Shown here: positions 53,723 to 63,938 of the stretch, piece after piece
How the letters are laid out: the number at the start of each line of letters is the position of its first letter
Position numbering within the stretch: position 1 is the stretch's first letter
Assembly (NCBI RefSeq): GCF_902809835.1
Contig: NZ_CADDWM010000012.1
Location: 124,001-188,000 of the forward strand
Origin: Agromyces sp. Marseille-P2726
GTDB taxonomy: Bacteria; Actinomycetota; Actinomycetes; Actinomycetales; Microbacteriaceae
Reading direction: 5' to 3'
DNA length: 64,000 nt
Translations under genes and position numbers: made by a program
Notes under the pieces: generated by a model
Database searches by the model: none
What the model was told of the DNA's origin: nothing
Seen by the model: only the letters and a program-made list of their open reading frames with translations

Positions 53723-56064
53723 GAGCGATGCCCTTCGCGCACCAGCAGCGCCACGGGGTAGTCGCCCAGCAGCTCCTCCACCCGCAGCGAGCCGCCCTGA
53801 GAGGTGCGACGGCTGATGAGGTCCGCGACCAGCCCGTCGCCGACGTCGACCACCGTGTCACCCCATCCGTTGCGCGCGGCCAGGCCGACGGGCAGTCGCG
53901 TCCCGAGCGTGATCGCGCCGCCCCGGTCGAACGCGATGAGGTGATCGGCTGCGGGGCCGGATGCCGCGAGTGGCACGTAGTCGCGGAAGAGCTCGGGCCG
54001 GTCGCGACGCAACCGCAGGGCGCGCATCGTGACGAGCAGCTTCGCCGATCCGCTCGAGCCGACGCGGGGGATCTGGCCCGCATCGATCATGGCGAGGATG
54101 CGACGCCGCAGCCCGAAGTCGACGGGCCGCCGGTTGTCGGGGTCGACGAGCGACTGCTCCCACAGCTCGCTGCCCTGGTACACGTCGGGCACGCCCGGCA
54201 TGGTGAGCTGCACGAGCTTGGCGGTGAGGGCGTTCGACCACCCGGGCCCGGTGAGCCGGTCGACGAAGGGGGCGAGGATCTCGCCGACGCCGTCGTCGTC
54301 GAACACCGCGTCGACGAGCGCGTGCATGCGCGACTCGAACGCCGCATCCGGTGCCGTCCAGGTCGTCGAGACACCCGCCTCGCGTGCCGCCTTCTCGGCG
54401 TAGGCGTGGAGGCGATCGCGGCTGAGCGGCCAGGCGCCGACCACGGCCTGCCACAGCAGGTTCTCGAGCGGCCCGTCGTCGAGCGTCACCACCTCGCGCA
54501 GCCGGTCGAGCGTCGCGGCCCACTCGTCGGGCAGCTCGGAGATCGCGGCGATGCGCGCTCGCACGTCCTCGCTGCGCTTGGTGTCGTGGGTCGAGAGCGT
54601 GGTCATCGACCGCGGCATCCGTTCGTGTCGCTCTCGCGCCCGCGCGTGGAAGGTCTCGACGTCGATCGAGAACTCGGCCGGGTCGCCCCCGACCTCGGTC
54701 AGGCTCGTCAGACGGGTGAAGCGGTAGAACGCGGTGTCCTCCACGCCCTTGGCCATGACCATGCCGCTCGTCTGCTGGAATCGCTGCGCTGCCGGGTGGC
54801 CCGGGTCGGAGAGGACCGGAACCAGGCGCTCGATCGTGGCTGCGAGGTCGGGACGATACCGGGACGCGAGCCAGGCCGCCTCGTGCAGGTGCTCGACCCC
54901 GAAGGGGAGGTACGAGCGGTACACGGGGAAGCACGCGAGCAGCTCGGCGACGGCATCGGCCACGGTCGCCTCACCGGCCGATCCGCCGAAGCTCGCCGCG
55001 AGTTCGCGATCGAGCCGGCGCACCTCCGAGTTCAGGATCCCGTTCGCGACGCCGAGCTTCGTGTCGTGGATCATCGTCGCCCAGTCCGCGGTCTCCCCGC
55101 CTCGCAGGCGCGTGTCGAGGTCGGTGAGCGCGGCCTCGGCGGCGGGATCGACGAGCACGCGGTCGACGGCGGCGAGGGCGTCGTACCCGGTCGTACCGGC
55201 GGTGGCCCAGCCCGGAGGCATCCGCTCATCGCCCTCGATGATCTTCTCGACGAGCACGAACGCGCCGTCCGTCGCCGCGGCGACCCGGTCGAGGTAGGCG
55301 CCCGGATGCCGCAGCCCGTCGGGGTGGTCGACGCGAAGTCCGTCGGCGAGCCCGTCGCGCACCCAGCGAAGCACCTCGACGTGGCTCTCGTCGAACACCC
55401 AGGGCACTTCGACGCGGATCGCCGCGAGCGTGTTCACCGCGAAGAACCGGCGGTAGTTCAGGTCGTGGTCGGCGCGTCGCCAGTCGATGAGCTCGTAGTG
55501 CTGGCGATCGTGCACGGCCAGCGGGTCGTCGTCGGGCGACGCGGTGCCGGATGCCACGGGGAACCGCTGCCCGTGATAGTGCAGCTCGAACGACCCGTCG
55601 TCGGCGCCGGCGGTCTGCACGAGCTCGACGGCGGCGAGATCGTCGTCGCTGCCGAGCACCGGCAGGCGAACGCGGCCGTCGCCGAACTCCCAGTCGATAT
55701 CGAACGCCTCGGCATAGCGCGAGGCCCGCCCGTTGGCGAGGACGTGCCACCACCAGGCCATGGCCGCCGGGGTCGCGACGCCGACGTGGTTCGGTACGAG
55801 GTCGACGAGCACGCCCATGCCGCGCGAGCGGGCCGCGGCAACGGCTCGGTCCAGGCCCTCGGAGCCGCCGCGCGCCGTGTCGACCTGCGAATGGTCCACG
55901 ACGTCGTACCCGTGTGCGGAACCGGCCTCCGCCTGCAGGAGCGGCGAGAGGTAGAGCCAGTCCGCGCCGAGGTCGTGGACGTAGTCGACCAGCTCCGCCA
56001 CCGCGTCGAGGTCGAACGACTGCCGCACCTGGATCCGGTACGTCGAGGTCGGCGCGCGCATCAC
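53719..56064 (-). CDS. treY: malto-oligosyltrehalose synthase
   Basis: A 781-residue GH13 enzyme that isomerises the reducing-end alpha-1,4 bond of maltodextrins into trehalose linkage. Motifs: [80 protein letters not shown] with the nucleophile, [18 protein letters not shown] and [19 protein letters not shown]. Full length for the family. The start overlaps the treX stop by 4 bases and the end overlaps treZ by 4. Confidence 0.95.
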   Translation of the reverse strand: MMRAPTSTYRIQVRQSFDLDAVAELVDYVHDLGADWLYLSPLLQAEAGSAHGYDVVDHSQVDTARGGSEGLDRAVAAARSRGMGVLVDLVPNHVGVATPAAMAWWWHVLANGRASRYAEAFDIDWEFGDGRVRLPVLGSDDDLAAVELVQTAGADDGSFELHYHGQRFPVASGTASPDDDPLAVHDRQHYELIDWRRADHDLNYRRFFAVNTLAAIRVEVPWVFDESHVEVLRWVRDGLADGLRVDHPDGLRHPGAYLDRVAAATDGAFVLVEKIIEGDERMPPGWATAGTTGYDALAAVDRVLVDPAAEAALTDLDTRLRGGETADWATMIHDTKLGVANGILNSEVRRLDRELAASFGGSAGEATVADAVAELLACFPVYRSYLPFGVEHLHEAAWLASRYRPDLAATIERLVPVLSDPGHPAAQRFQQTSGMVMAKGVEDTAFYRFTRLTSLTEVGGDPAEFSIDVETFHARARERHERMPRSMTTLSTHDTKRSEDVRARIAAISELPDEWAATLDRLREVVTLDDGPLENLLWQAVVGAWPLSRDRLHAYAEKAAREAGVSTTWTAPDAAFESRMHALVDAVFDDDGVGEILAPFVDRLTGPGWSNALTAKLVQLTMPGVPDVYQGSELWEQSLVDPDNRRPVDFGLRRRILAMIDAGQIPRVGSSGSAKLLVTMRALRLRRDRPELFRDYVPLAASGPAADHLIAFDRGGAITLGTRLPVGLAARNGWGDTVVDVGDGLVADLISRRTSQGGSLRVEELLGDYPVALLVREGHRS

Positions 56065-58325
56065 CCCACCGCCCTGCTCGGGGGCGATGGTGCTCCGCCG
56101 GAGACGCCCAGGACTGCGGGCGTGGTGGGGCTCGCCTGGCCTCCCTGGCCCGGCGGGCGGACCGTGAGCGATGCCGCCACGGCGGGGTCGGCTTCGGACT
56201 CGAGTTCGGCGGGGGCGCGAAGCACGAGCATCGATCTCCCTTCCAGCGCGATCGTGTCACCGCCGCGCCTCAGCTCGCTGTCGGTGGCCAGGCCGGCCGT
56301 GTCGATGACGACCTCCCACCGCTGGCGGGTGCGCGGTGGGATGGTGAACTCCGTGGCATCCGGCTCGGCGTTGTAGAAGAGCAGGAAGTCGACGTCGGTG
56401 ATCGGCTCGCCGCGGGCGTCGCGCTGGCGGATGCCCTCGCCGTTCACGAACACGCCGACCGCACGGCCGAGCGGGGCGTCCCAATCCTCGGGCCGCATCG
56501 GGCTTCCGTCGGGACGGAGCCACACGATGTCGGGAAGCGGCGCCCCCTCGGGGCTCTCCTCGCTCTCGACCGGCCGCCCGTCGAAGAAGCGGCTGCGGCG
56601 GAAGGTGGGGTGGTCCTTGCGGAGTCGGGCGACCGCCGCGGTGAACTCGACGAGCGGGCGGTCGGCCTCGCTCCAGTGCACCCAGCTCAGCTCGTTGTCC
56701 TGTGCGTACGTGTTGTTGTTGCCGCGCTGGGTGCGGCCCAGTTCATCGCCGTGCAGCAGCATCGGCACGCCCTGCGACAGCAGCAGCGTCGCGAGGAAGT
56801 TGCGCTGCTGCCGGGCCCGCAGCGCCAGCACCTCCTCGTCGTCGGTCTCACCCTCGACGCCCGAGTTCCATGAGCGATTGTGCGATTCGCCGTCGCGGTT
56901 GTCCTCCCCGTTCGCCTCGTTGTGCTTCTCGTTGTACGAGACGAGGTCGCGAAGCGTGAACCCGTCATGGGCGGTGACGAAGTTGATGGAGGCGACCGGG
57001 CGGCGCCCGCTGTTCTCGTAGAGATCGGCCGAGCCGGTGATCCGCGACGCGAACTCGCCGAGACTCGACGGTTCGCCCCGCCAGAAGTCGCGCACCTCGT
57101 CGCGGTACTTGCCGTTCCACTCCGACCACTGCGGGGGGAAGTTCCCCACCTGGTAGCCGCCCGGGCCCACGTCCCACGGCTCGGCGATGAGCTTCACCTG
57201 CGACACGACCGGATCCTGCTGCACGAGCTCGAAGAAGCTCGACAGCCGGTCGACGTCGTAGAACTCGCGTGCGAGCGTGGCGGCCAGGTCGAACCGGAAT
57301 CCGTCGACGTGCATCTCGAGCACCCAGTAGCGCAGGCTGTCCATGATGAGCTGCAGGGAGTGCGGATGCCGCACGTTGAGCGAGTTCCCGGTGCCCGTGT
57401 AGTCGGTGTAGTACCGCTTGTCGTTCTCCTCGAGCCGGTAGTACGCGGCGTTGTCGATGCCGCGGAAGGCGATCGTCGGCCCGAGGTGGTTGCCCTCCGC
57501 GGTGTGGTTGTAGACCACGTCGAGGATCACCTCGATGCCCGCGTCATGCAGCGTGCGCACCATGCTCTTGAACTCCTGCGCCTGCTGGCCGGTCTCGCCG
57601 GTCGAGGAGTACTCGTTGTGCGGCGCGAAGAATCCGATCGTGTTGTAGCCCCAGTAGTTGCGAAGGCCCTTCTCGAGCAGCGTCGAGTCCTGCACGAACT
57701 GGTGCACCGGCATGAGCTCGATCGCGGTCACGCCGAGCCGAAGCAGGTGTTCGATGACGGCGGGATGCGCGATTCCGGCGTAGGTGCCCCGCTGGTCCTC
57801 GGGGATGTCGGGATGCAGCTGCGTGAGGCCCTTCACGTGGGCCTCGTAGATCACGGTCTCGGAGTACGGCGTGTTCGGGTGCCGGTCGCCCGCCCAGTCG
57901 AAGAACGGGTTGATCACGACCGAGTGCATCACGTGGCCGGCCGAGTCGTCGTCGTTGCGGGAGTCGGGGTCGCCGAAGTCGTAGCTGAACAGCGACTGGT
58001 CCCAGTCGAACGACCCCGCCATGGCCTTCGCGTACGGGTCGAGCAGCACCTTGTTGGGATTGGCGCGCTGCCCGTTCGACGGGTCCCAGTGCCCATGGAC
58101 GCGATATCCGTAGCGCTGCCCGGGCTGCACCTGCGGCAGGTACGCGTGCCAGACGAACGCGTCGACGTCCTGCAGTTCGACCCGGGTCTCGGTGCCGTCG
58201 TCGTCGAACAGGCAGAGCTCGACGCGATCGGCGGCCTCGCTGAAGATGGCGAAGTTCGTGCCGCTGCCATCGAACGTCGCGCCGAGCGGGTACGCCGAGC
58301 CGGGCCAGGCCTCCGTCGGGGTCAT
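56061..58325 (-). CDS. treX: glycogen debranching enzyme TreX/GlgX
   Basis: A 754-residue GH13 isoamylase-type enzyme hydrolysing alpha-1,6 branches of glycogen. CBM48 at the N-terminus (YPLGATFDGSGTNFAIFSEA), VILDVVYNHTAEGNHLGPTI, nucleophile in EMHVDGFRFDLAATLAREF, acid in LIAEPWDVGPGGYQVGNFPP and INFVTAHDGFTLRDLVSYN. The last ~50 residues ([13 protein letters not shown]) are a disordered tail. The ATG overlaps the pgm stop by 4 bases. It supplies linear maltodextrin to TreY/TreZ. Confidence 0.94.
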   Translation of the reverse strand: MTPTEAWPGSAYPLGATFDGSGTNFAIFSEAADRVELCLFDDDGTETRVELQDVDAFVWHAYLPQVQPGQRYGYRVHGHWDPSNGQRANPNKVLLDPYAKAMAGSFDWDQSLFSYDFGDPDSRNDDDSAGHVMHSVVINPFFDWAGDRHPNTPYSETVIYEAHVKGLTQLHPDIPEDQRGTYAGIAHPAVIEHLLRLGVTAIELMPVHQFVQDSTLLEKGLRNYWGYNTIGFFAPHNEYSSTGETGQQAQEFKSMVRTLHDAGIEVILDVVYNHTAEGNHLGPTIAFRGIDNAAYYRLEENDKRYYTDYTGTGNSLNVRHPHSLQLIMDSLRYWVLEMHVDGFRFDLAATLAREFYDVDRLSSFFELVQQDPVVSQVKLIAEPWDVGPGGYQVGNFPPQWSEWNGKYRDEVRDFWRGEPSSLGEFASRITGSADLYENSGRRPVASINFVTAHDGFTLRDLVSYNEKHNEANGEDNRDGESHNRSWNSGVEGETDDEEVLALRARQQRNFLATLLLSQGVPMLLHGDELGRTQRGNNNTYAQDNELSWVHWSEADRPLVEFTAAVARLRKDHPTFRRSRFFDGRPVESEESPEGAPLPDIVWLRPDGSPMRPEDWDAPLGRAVGVFVNGEGIRQRDARGEPITDVDFLLFYNAEPDATEFTIPPRTRQRWEVVIDTAGLATDSELRRGGDTIALEGRSMLVLRAPAELESEADPAVAASLTVRPPGQGGQASPTTPAVLGVSGGAPSPPSRAVG

Positions 58326-59953
58326 TCGACGCGCAGCGCTTCGGTCACCACGCGCTCGGCCTCGGCCTGAACCCGGGCGAGATGATCCGGTCCCTTGAAC
58401 GACTCGGCGTAGATCTTGTACACGTCCTCGGTGCCGCTCGGCCTGGCCGCGAACCATGCGTCGGCCGTCTGCACCTTCACTCCGCCGATGGCCGCATCGT
58501 TCCCGGGGGCCCGTGACAGCTTCGCGGTGATCGGCTCGCCGGCGAGCTCGGTCGCGGCGATCGCGTCGGGCGTGAGCTTGCTGAGCGCCGCCTTCTGCGC
58601 CGGAGATGCCGCGGCATCCGTTCGCTCGTACGCCGGGTCGCCGAACCGTGCGACGAGGTCGGCGTACAGCTCGGAGGGCGACCTGCCCATGACCGCGCGG
58701 ATCTCGGACGCGAGCAGGCACAGCAGGATGCCGTCCTTGTCGGTCGTCCAGACGGTGCCGTCGAAGCGCAGGAACGACGCGCCGGCGCTCTCCTCACCGC
58801 CGAATCCGACCGAGCCGTCGATGAGCCCCGGGACGAACCACTTGAATCCGACCGGCACCTCCCAGAGCCGACGTCCGAGCGATTCGGCGACGCGGTCGAT
58901 CATCGAGCTCGAGACGAGCGTCTTGCCGATCGCGGCATCCGATCGCCAGTCGGGGCGGTGGGTGAAGAGGTACTCGATCGCGACCGCGAGGTAGTGGTTG
59001 GGATTCATGAGCCCTCCGTCGGGGGTGACGATGCCGTGCCGGTCGGCGTCGGCGTCGTTGCCCGTGAGGATGTCGAAGTCTGCGCCGTGCTCGAGCACCG
59101 AGGCCATGGCCGAGGGGCTGGAGGGGTCCATGCGGATCTTGCCGTCCCAGTCGAGCGTCATGAACTCCCAGCGCGGGTCGACGCGTTCGTTCACGACGGT
59201 GAGGTCGATGCCGAATCGGTCGCGGATCGCGGCCCAGTAGTGCACGGATGCCCCGCCCAGCGGATCGGCGCCGATGCGGATGCCGCTCTGCCTGATCGCC
59301 TCGAAGTCGATGATGTTCGCGAGGTCGTCGACGTAGGCGCCCCGGAAGTCGTAGGTCTCGACGCCGCTCGGCTCGGCCTGGTTGACCTCGCGAAGGCCGC
59401 CCTCGATGAGCTCGTTGGCGCGGTTCGCGATCCACGTGGTGGCGTCGGAGTCGGCCGGGCCGCCGTGCGGCGGGTTGTACTTGATCCCGCCGTCCTGGGG
59501 CGGATTGTGGCTCGGGGTGATGATGATGCCGTCGGCCTCGCCCTCGGCACGCCTGCCGGGATCGTTGTTCCATGCCAGGATGGCCCGGCTCAGGGCGGGC
59601 GTCGGCACGTAGTCGTCGTACTCGTCGGCGAGCGCGCGCACCCGGTTGCCCACGAGGACGTCGAGCGCGGTGGTCAGGGCGGGGCCGCTCAACCCGTGCG
59701 TGTCGGCGCCGATGAAGAGCGGCCCGGTGACGCCCTGCGCGGTGCGATAGTCGACGACCGCCTGCGTGACCGCGAGGATGTGGTGCTCGTTGAAGCTCGT
59801 GGTGAATGCGGATCCGCGGTGGCCCGAGGTGCCGAACACGACCCGCTGCTCGGGCACCGAGACGTCGGGTTGCTGCTCGTAGTACGCCCTGACGAGGGCT
59901 TCCACGTCGATGAGATCGGATTCGGTCGCCGGGGTCCCCGCTCGCTCATGCAT
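58322..59953 (-). CDS. pgm: phosphoglucomutase, alpha-D-glucose-specific
   Basis: A 543-residue alpha-phosphohexomutase interconverting glucose 1- and 6-phosphate, of E. coli Pgm type and length. Motifs: VVFGTSGHRGSAFTTSFNEH, the phosphoserine loop IIITPSHNPPQDGGIKYN, metal-binding LTGNDADADRHGIV, sugar-binding VGFGGEESAGASFL and phosphate-binding AARPSGTEDVYKIYAE. The ATG at 59953 has CAGACT exactly 7 bases upstream, so a leaderless start is preferred to an ATG 39 bases upstream. First gene of pgm-treXYZ; it recovers glucose 1-phosphate or supplies glycogen synthesis. Confidence 0.94.
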   Translation of the reverse strand: MHERAGTPATESDLIDVEALVRAYYEQQPDVSVPEQRVVFGTSGHRGSAFTTSFNEHHILAVTQAVVDYRTAQGVTGPLFIGADTHGLSGPALTTALDVLVGNRVRALADEYDDYVPTPALSRAILAWNNDPGRRAEGEADGIIITPSHNPPQDGGIKYNPPHGGPADSDATTWIANRANELIEGGLREVNQAEPSGVETYDFRGAYVDDLANIIDFEAIRQSGIRIGADPLGGASVHYWAAIRDRFGIDLTVVNERVDPRWEFMTLDWDGKIRMDPSSPSAMASVLEHGADFDILTGNDADADRHGIVTPDGGLMNPNHYLAVAIEYLFTHRPDWRSDAAIGKTLVSSSMIDRVAESLGRRLWEVPVGFKWFVPGLIDGSVGFGGEESAGASFLRFDGTVWTTDKDGILLCLLASEIRAVMGRSPSELYADLVARFGDPAYERTDAAASPAQKAALSKLTPDAIAATELAGEPITAKLSRAPGNDAAIGGVKVQTADAWFAARPSGTEDVYKIYAESFKGPDHLARVQAEAERVVTEALRVE

Positions 59954-60095
59954 GTCGACCAGTCTGTCCTGCCTGGGTTTCCGATTCCACAATTCAGGGG
60001 CAGGGGCGCGTCACTCGCCATTTCGTGCTAAGGCATTCGGCACCCGGCACCCGGTGGCGGAATTGCACCCCGGAACGCAGGGCGAGCAGGGCGGC

Positions 60096-61403
60096 TCAGC
60101 CGACGAGCGCCTGCGCGCCCGTCGCGATCGTGTAGATGACGAGCCCGGCGAGCGCACCCACGACGGTTCCGTTGATGCGGATGAACTGCAGGTCCCGTCC
60201 GACCTGCAGCTCGAGCTTCTCGGTCGTCTCCTGCGGGTCCCAGCGCTCCACCGTCTCGGTGATGACGTCGGCGATCTCGTGGCGGTAGTTGCGCACGACG
60301 TAGGTCGCGGCATCGGTCACCCATGCATCGACCTTGGCCGCGAGCTCGGCGTCGCCCGCGAGCCGGATGCCCACCTCGACCACCGCCGAGCGGAACCCGG
60401 CGCGCAGCTCGCTGCTGGGATCGGCGAGGGAGGCCGCGAGGGTCTCCTTCACGCTCGCCCACGCCTCGGCGGCGAACTCGCGCCCCCGCGGACTCTCGAG
60501 CAGGTCGATCTTCAGTCGCTCGAGCCGCTCGATCGTGGCGGGGTCGCGCTGGAGGTCGGTCGTCAGGTCGGTGAGGTAGCGGTCGATCGCCTGGCGAAGC
60601 GGATGCCGCGGATCGTCGCGCACCGCCCGAACGAAGGCGAGCACCTCGCGATGGGCTCGCTCGTCGACGATGCGTTCGACGATGTCGGGCACCCACCTCG
60701 GCAGGCGTCCGGAGACCAGGCCGCCGATCGCCTCGGGGTGCGCGTCGAGCCACTCCTCGGTCTTCTCGACCACGACGTCGACGGCCGCGCGGTGCTGGTC
60801 GGCGGCGACGAGCCGCTCGCCAAGGCGGCCGATGGCCGGGCCCCACTCGGGCTCGAACAGGTGACGGCGGGCGAGCTTCTCGATGACGTCCTCGACGTCG
60901 TCATCGCCGAGCAGCGTCAGGATGCCACGGGCGGCGACGGATGCCTCGGCGGTGAGTCGGTCGGCGTTGGCCGGTTGCGCGAGCCAGCCGCCGAGCCGGC
61001 GCGCGATGCCGATCGACCGGAGCTTGCCGAGCACGACATCGTCGGAGAGGAACTCGTGCTCGACGAATGCGCCGAGCGTCGCGCCGATCTCGTTCTTGCG
61101 CGTCGGGATGATCGCCGTGTGCGGGATGCGCAGTCCGAGCGGATGCCGGAACAGCGCGGTCACCGCGAACCAGTCGGCGATGGCACCGACCATCGCCCCC
61201 TCCGCGGCTGCGCGCACGTAGCCGAGCCACGGCACCTGATCCTGCAGCGCGAACGACACGGCGAACACCACGGCGGCGGCGGCGAGCAGGCTGGTCGCGA
61301 CGCGCTTCATGCGGCGCAGCGCCGCGCGGCGCTCGTCGTCGGTCGGCATGGGGCGCGCGATCCCCGCGTTCGTACCGGCCGTCGTCTCTTCGGTCACCGT
61401 CAT
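60096..61403 (-). CDS. DUF445 family membrane protein
   Basis: 435 residues. One membrane helix near the N-terminus (VATSLLAAAAVVFAVSFAL), then the DUF445 signature AAAEGAMVGAIADWFAVTAL, FRHPLGLRIPHTAIIPTRKN and FVEHEFLSDDVV, a long helical middle part, and a C-terminal helix (VVGALAGLVIYTIATGAQAL). It resembles YjiN-type proteins; the function is unknown. The upstream region has GAGGGGG as ribosome-binding site and TAGCGT further upstream. Divergent from pheA. Confidence 0.9.
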   Translation of the reverse strand: MTVTEETTAGTNAGIARPMPTDDERRAALRRMKRVATSLLAAAAVVFAVSFALQDQVPWLGYVRAAAEGAMVGAIADWFAVTALFRHPLGLRIPHTAIIPTRKNEIGATLGAFVEHEFLSDDVVLGKLRSIGIARRLGGWLAQPANADRLTAEASVAARGILTLLGDDDVEDVIEKLARRHLFEPEWGPAIGRLGERLVAADQHRAAVDVVVEKTEEWLDAHPEAIGGLVSGRLPRWVPDIVERIVDERAHREVLAFVRAVRDDPRHPLRQAIDRYLTDLTTDLQRDPATIERLERLKIDLLESPRGREFAAEAWASVKETLAASLADPSSELRAGFRSAVVEVGIRLAGDAELAAKVDAWVTDAATYVVRNYRHEIADVITETVERWDPQETTEKLELQVGRDLQFIRINGTVVGALAGLVIYTIATGAQALVG

Positions 61404-61486
61404 GAGCCGGCCCCCTCGCGTCGTCGGGATTGCGGTCGTCTCGACGCTAGCCGCTGCTGCGGCATCCGCTCACTAGGCTTGCGTTC

Positions 61487-62443
61487 ATGACCGCAGGCGC
61501 CTCCACACCGCCCGAGGAGACCTATTCCTACCTGGGGCCGGCCGGCACATTCACCGAGGCGGCGCTCAAGCAGGTCCCCGAGGCGGCCGGCAAGCACTGG
61601 CGCAGCGTGAACAACGTGGGCGAAGCCCTCGCCGACGTCACGAGCGGCCGCGCCACCGCCGCCATGATCGCGATCGAGAACTCCGTCGAGGGCGGCGTCT
61701 CGGCGACGCAGGACGCGCTCGCGACGGTGCCCGGTCTGCGCATCGTCGGCGAGTACCTCGTACCCGTGAACTTCGTGCTGGTCGCCCGGCCCGGCACGGC
61801 CCTGCGCGACGTGCGCATCGTGAACGCGCATCCTGTCGCCTACGCCCAGTCGCGCGGCTGGCTGGAGCGCGAGCTGCCCGAGCACGGCCACATCCCCGCC
61901 GCGAGCAACGTGCAGGCCGCGGCATCCCTGTTCGAGAGCAGCCAGGCGGATGCCGCCGTCGCACCGCCCGGCATCACCGAGCATCTCGACCTCGAGGTGC
62001 TCGCCAGCGACATCGGCGACAACCCCAACGCGGTCACGCGATTCGTGCTCGTGTCGAAGAAGCGGACGCTCGCCGAGCCGACCGGTGCCGACAAGACGAG
62101 TCTGATCGTCGAGCTGCCGACCGACGAGCCCGGCGCGCTGCTGGCGATGCTCGAGCAGTTCTCCACCCGCGGCGTGAACCTGTCGCTGCTCGAGTCGCGT
62201 CCGATCGGCGACGCCCTCGGGCGCTACCGGTTCGTGGTCGACCTCGACGGGCACATCGCCGACGAGCGCGTGGCCGACGCGCTGCTCGGCCTGCGTCGCA
62301 CGAGCCCGAACGTGATCTTCCTCGGCTCCTACCCCCGCGCCGACCGGCGCGAGGTCGCCTACCACTCGAAGTACGACGACGAGATCTTCATCGAGGCCCG
62401 CGATTGGCTCCGCGGGCTGCTCAGCGGCGAACCCGACGAGTGA
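61487..62443 (+). CDS. pheA: prephenate dehydratase
   Basis: 318 residues. The dehydratase domain (about 8-195) starts YSYLGPAGTFTEAALKQVPE and includes GRATAAMIAIENSVEGGVSA and NPNAVTRFVLVSKK, with the catalytic TRF motif. The regulatory ACT domain (about 205-285) has TSLIVELPTDEPGALLAMLE and the Phe-binding LLESRPIGDALGRYRFVVDL. It converts prephenate to phenylpyruvate and is feedback-inhibited by phenylalanine. It is monofunctional, without chorismate mutase. TAGGCT 7 bases before the ATG indicates a leaderless transcript. Confidence 0.95.
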   Translation: MTAGASTPPEETYSYLGPAGTFTEAALKQVPEAAGKHWRSVNNVGEALADVTSGRATAAMIAIENSVEGGVSATQDALATVPGLRIVGEYLVPVNFVLVARPGTALRDVRIVNAHPVAYAQSRGWLERELPEHGHIPAASNVQAAASLFESSQADAAVAPPGITEHLDLEVLASDIGDNPNAVTRFVLVSKKRTLAEPTGADKTSLIVELPTDEPGALLAMLEQFSTRGVNLSLLESRPIGDALGRYRFVVDLDGHIADERVADALLGLRRTSPNVIFLGSYPRADRREVAYHSKYDDEIFIEARDWLRGLLSGEPDE

Positions 62444-62463
62444 GGTCGCGCGAGGGCCGTGGC

Positions 62464-63462
62464 CTACCGGTTCCGCTCCGATTGGCGATCGCCTGCAGGG
62501 CCGCCGACCTCCTCGGGCAGCTCGTCGACCAGCACGAGCACGAGGTCCTGCACCTTCCAGTCGAGGTCGATGCAGGCGTCGCGGGCGTCGGTGAGCGCCG
62601 ACAATGAGGGGACCTGACGGTTCCGCGGCACGATGAACGACTCCACATGGAACACGTGACCCTGGTCGCGCACGCGTGAGCCCACCTCGTCGGTCCACGG
62701 CAGCTCGCGCAGGTAGTCGTCGATCCGGCCCGCGATGGGGTGCGGCCGGCCGTCGTCGAAGGTGGTCGCGCGGGTGTCCATGAGGTCGGTGATCGCGGCA
62801 CGCATGTTCTTCACGCCGTCCCATAGGATGCTCGCCGCGATGAAGAGCGCCGCCGCGGCATCCGCCCACCACAGGCCGATGCCGATGCCGGCGACGCCGA
62901 CGATCGACCCGACCGCGGTCATCCAGTCGGCCTTGTTCATGTCGGCGTCGGCGTAGAGCACCTTGTCGTGCAGGTCTTCGGCGAGCTTCATCTTGACCCG
63001 GCCGAAGTAGATCGGCAGCGGGATCGTGAGCGCCATCACGCCCATCATGAGCCAGCCGAGCCAGACCGTCTGCCCGAGGATCTGCACGGAGCCGATGGGG
63101 GGATGCTCCGCGCCGAGCAGTCCGGTGGCGGAGTCGACGATCAGGAACGTGCCCATCGCGAAGAGCGCGACGCCCGCGACGAGGTGCGCCACCCCGACCG
63201 ATCGGTGGTACCCGTACGGGTAGCGGGGAGTGGGACGCTTGTCGATGATCCGCACCGCCAGCAGGAACGCGATCGGCGGCGCCAGCGAGAGCAGGTCTTC
63301 GATCCAGGCGGCCTTCATCGCCTGCGAGCTGCCCATCACGAGGTAGATCAGGACGATGGCGACGGCGAGGAACGCGATCGTCGCCCACTCGATCCTGATG
63401 GCCCGCTTCAGGCTCCGGGCCTGCTGCTCGGGAAGTTCGTTCCGGCCGAATCGTGCGGTCAT
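62464..63462 (-). CDS. cation diffusion facilitator-like transporter with degenerate metal site
   Basis: 332 residues with six membrane helices and a cytoplasmic C-terminal domain (SFIVPRNRQVPSLSALTDAR). RYPYGYHRSVGVAHLVAGVA and KVLYADADMNKADWMTAVGS are CDF landmarks. In canonical members helix 2 has DxxxD and helix 5 HxxxD; here the corresponding stretches read AWIEDLLSL and DMNKADWM, lacking the His and one Asp. The substrate may therefore differ from zinc. The ATG overlaps the stop of the upstream lipoprotein gene by 4 bases. Confidence 0.82.
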   Translation of the reverse strand: MTARFGRNELPEQQARSLKRAIRIEWATIAFLAVAIVLIYLVMGSSQAMKAAWIEDLLSLAPPIAFLLAVRIIDKRPTPRYPYGYHRSVGVAHLVAGVALFAMGTFLIVDSATGLLGAEHPPIGSVQILGQTVWLGWLMMGVMALTIPLPIYFGRVKMKLAEDLHDKVLYADADMNKADWMTAVGSIVGVAGIGIGLWWADAAAALFIAASILWDGVKNMRAAITDLMDTRATTFDDGRPHPIAGRIDDYLRELPWTDEVGSRVRDQGHVFHVESFIVPRNRQVPSLSALTDARDACIDLDWKVQDLVLVLVDELPEEVGGPAGDRQSERNR

Positions 63463-63938
63463 CCTCGACCCTCCCGATCGAGGAAGCGCTCGAGCTCGAC
63501 GAGGAATCGGTTCTCGCCCATCCTGACGAGCATGACGTGCTTCGTGCGCTCGCCGCGGTCGTCGATGCTCTCGGCGTAGGCGCGCGTCGCTGCGGCCCGC
63601 TCCGCCCACGGGGTGTCGTCGGCGATGCCTCCGATGACGACATCGAGCTCCCCGCGCTCGAGTGCCCGAACGAGCGCCGACTCGCCGCCTTCCGCCCATT
63701 CGACGTCGGCATCGAGTGCGGCCGCGAACTGCTCCACGAGCTCCACCTCGTCACCCGACGGCTCGCGGTCGTCGTACGTCTCGGTCCATGGCGGTTGGTG
63801 GGAGACCCCCACCCGCAGCTCACCGCCGCGCACCCGGTCCAAGGTGCCGTGCGGGTCCGCCGGAATGGCGATGCCGCACCCGCTGAGGAGCAGCGACGAC
63901 ACCGCCACCAACGGAATCACACGCCTCAGCCCGTTCAT
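63459..63938 (-). CDS. half-length SBP_bac_3-like lipoprotein
   Basis: 159 residues. Lipoprotein signal MNGLRRVIPLVAVSSLLLSG then Cys. The mature part begins GELRVGVSHQPPWTETYDDR and has VELVEQFAAALDADVEWAEG and LVRALERGELDVVIGGIADD. These correspond to the first lobe of amino-acid-type solute-binding proteins. The second lobe is missing; the protein passes directly to a final helix (MGENRFLVELERFLDREG), against about 230-250 residues normally. The ATG at 63938 has TATCGT 7 bases upstream. It is translationally coupled to the CDF-like transporter. Confidence 0.75.
   Translation of the reverse strand: MNGLRRVIPLVAVSSLLLSGCGIAIPADPHGTLDRVRGGELRVGVSHQPPWTETYDDREPSGDEVELVEQFAAALDADVEWAEGGESALVRALERGELDVVIGGIADDTPWAERAAATRAYAESIDDRGERTKHVMLVRMGENRFLVELERFLDREGRG

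Noticed and set aside
61400..63823. 807-codon minus-strand frame over pheA and the CDF-like gene
   Set aside because: Its composition is arginine/glycine/alanine shadow. pheA on the plus strand and the CDF-like gene have full family motifs.
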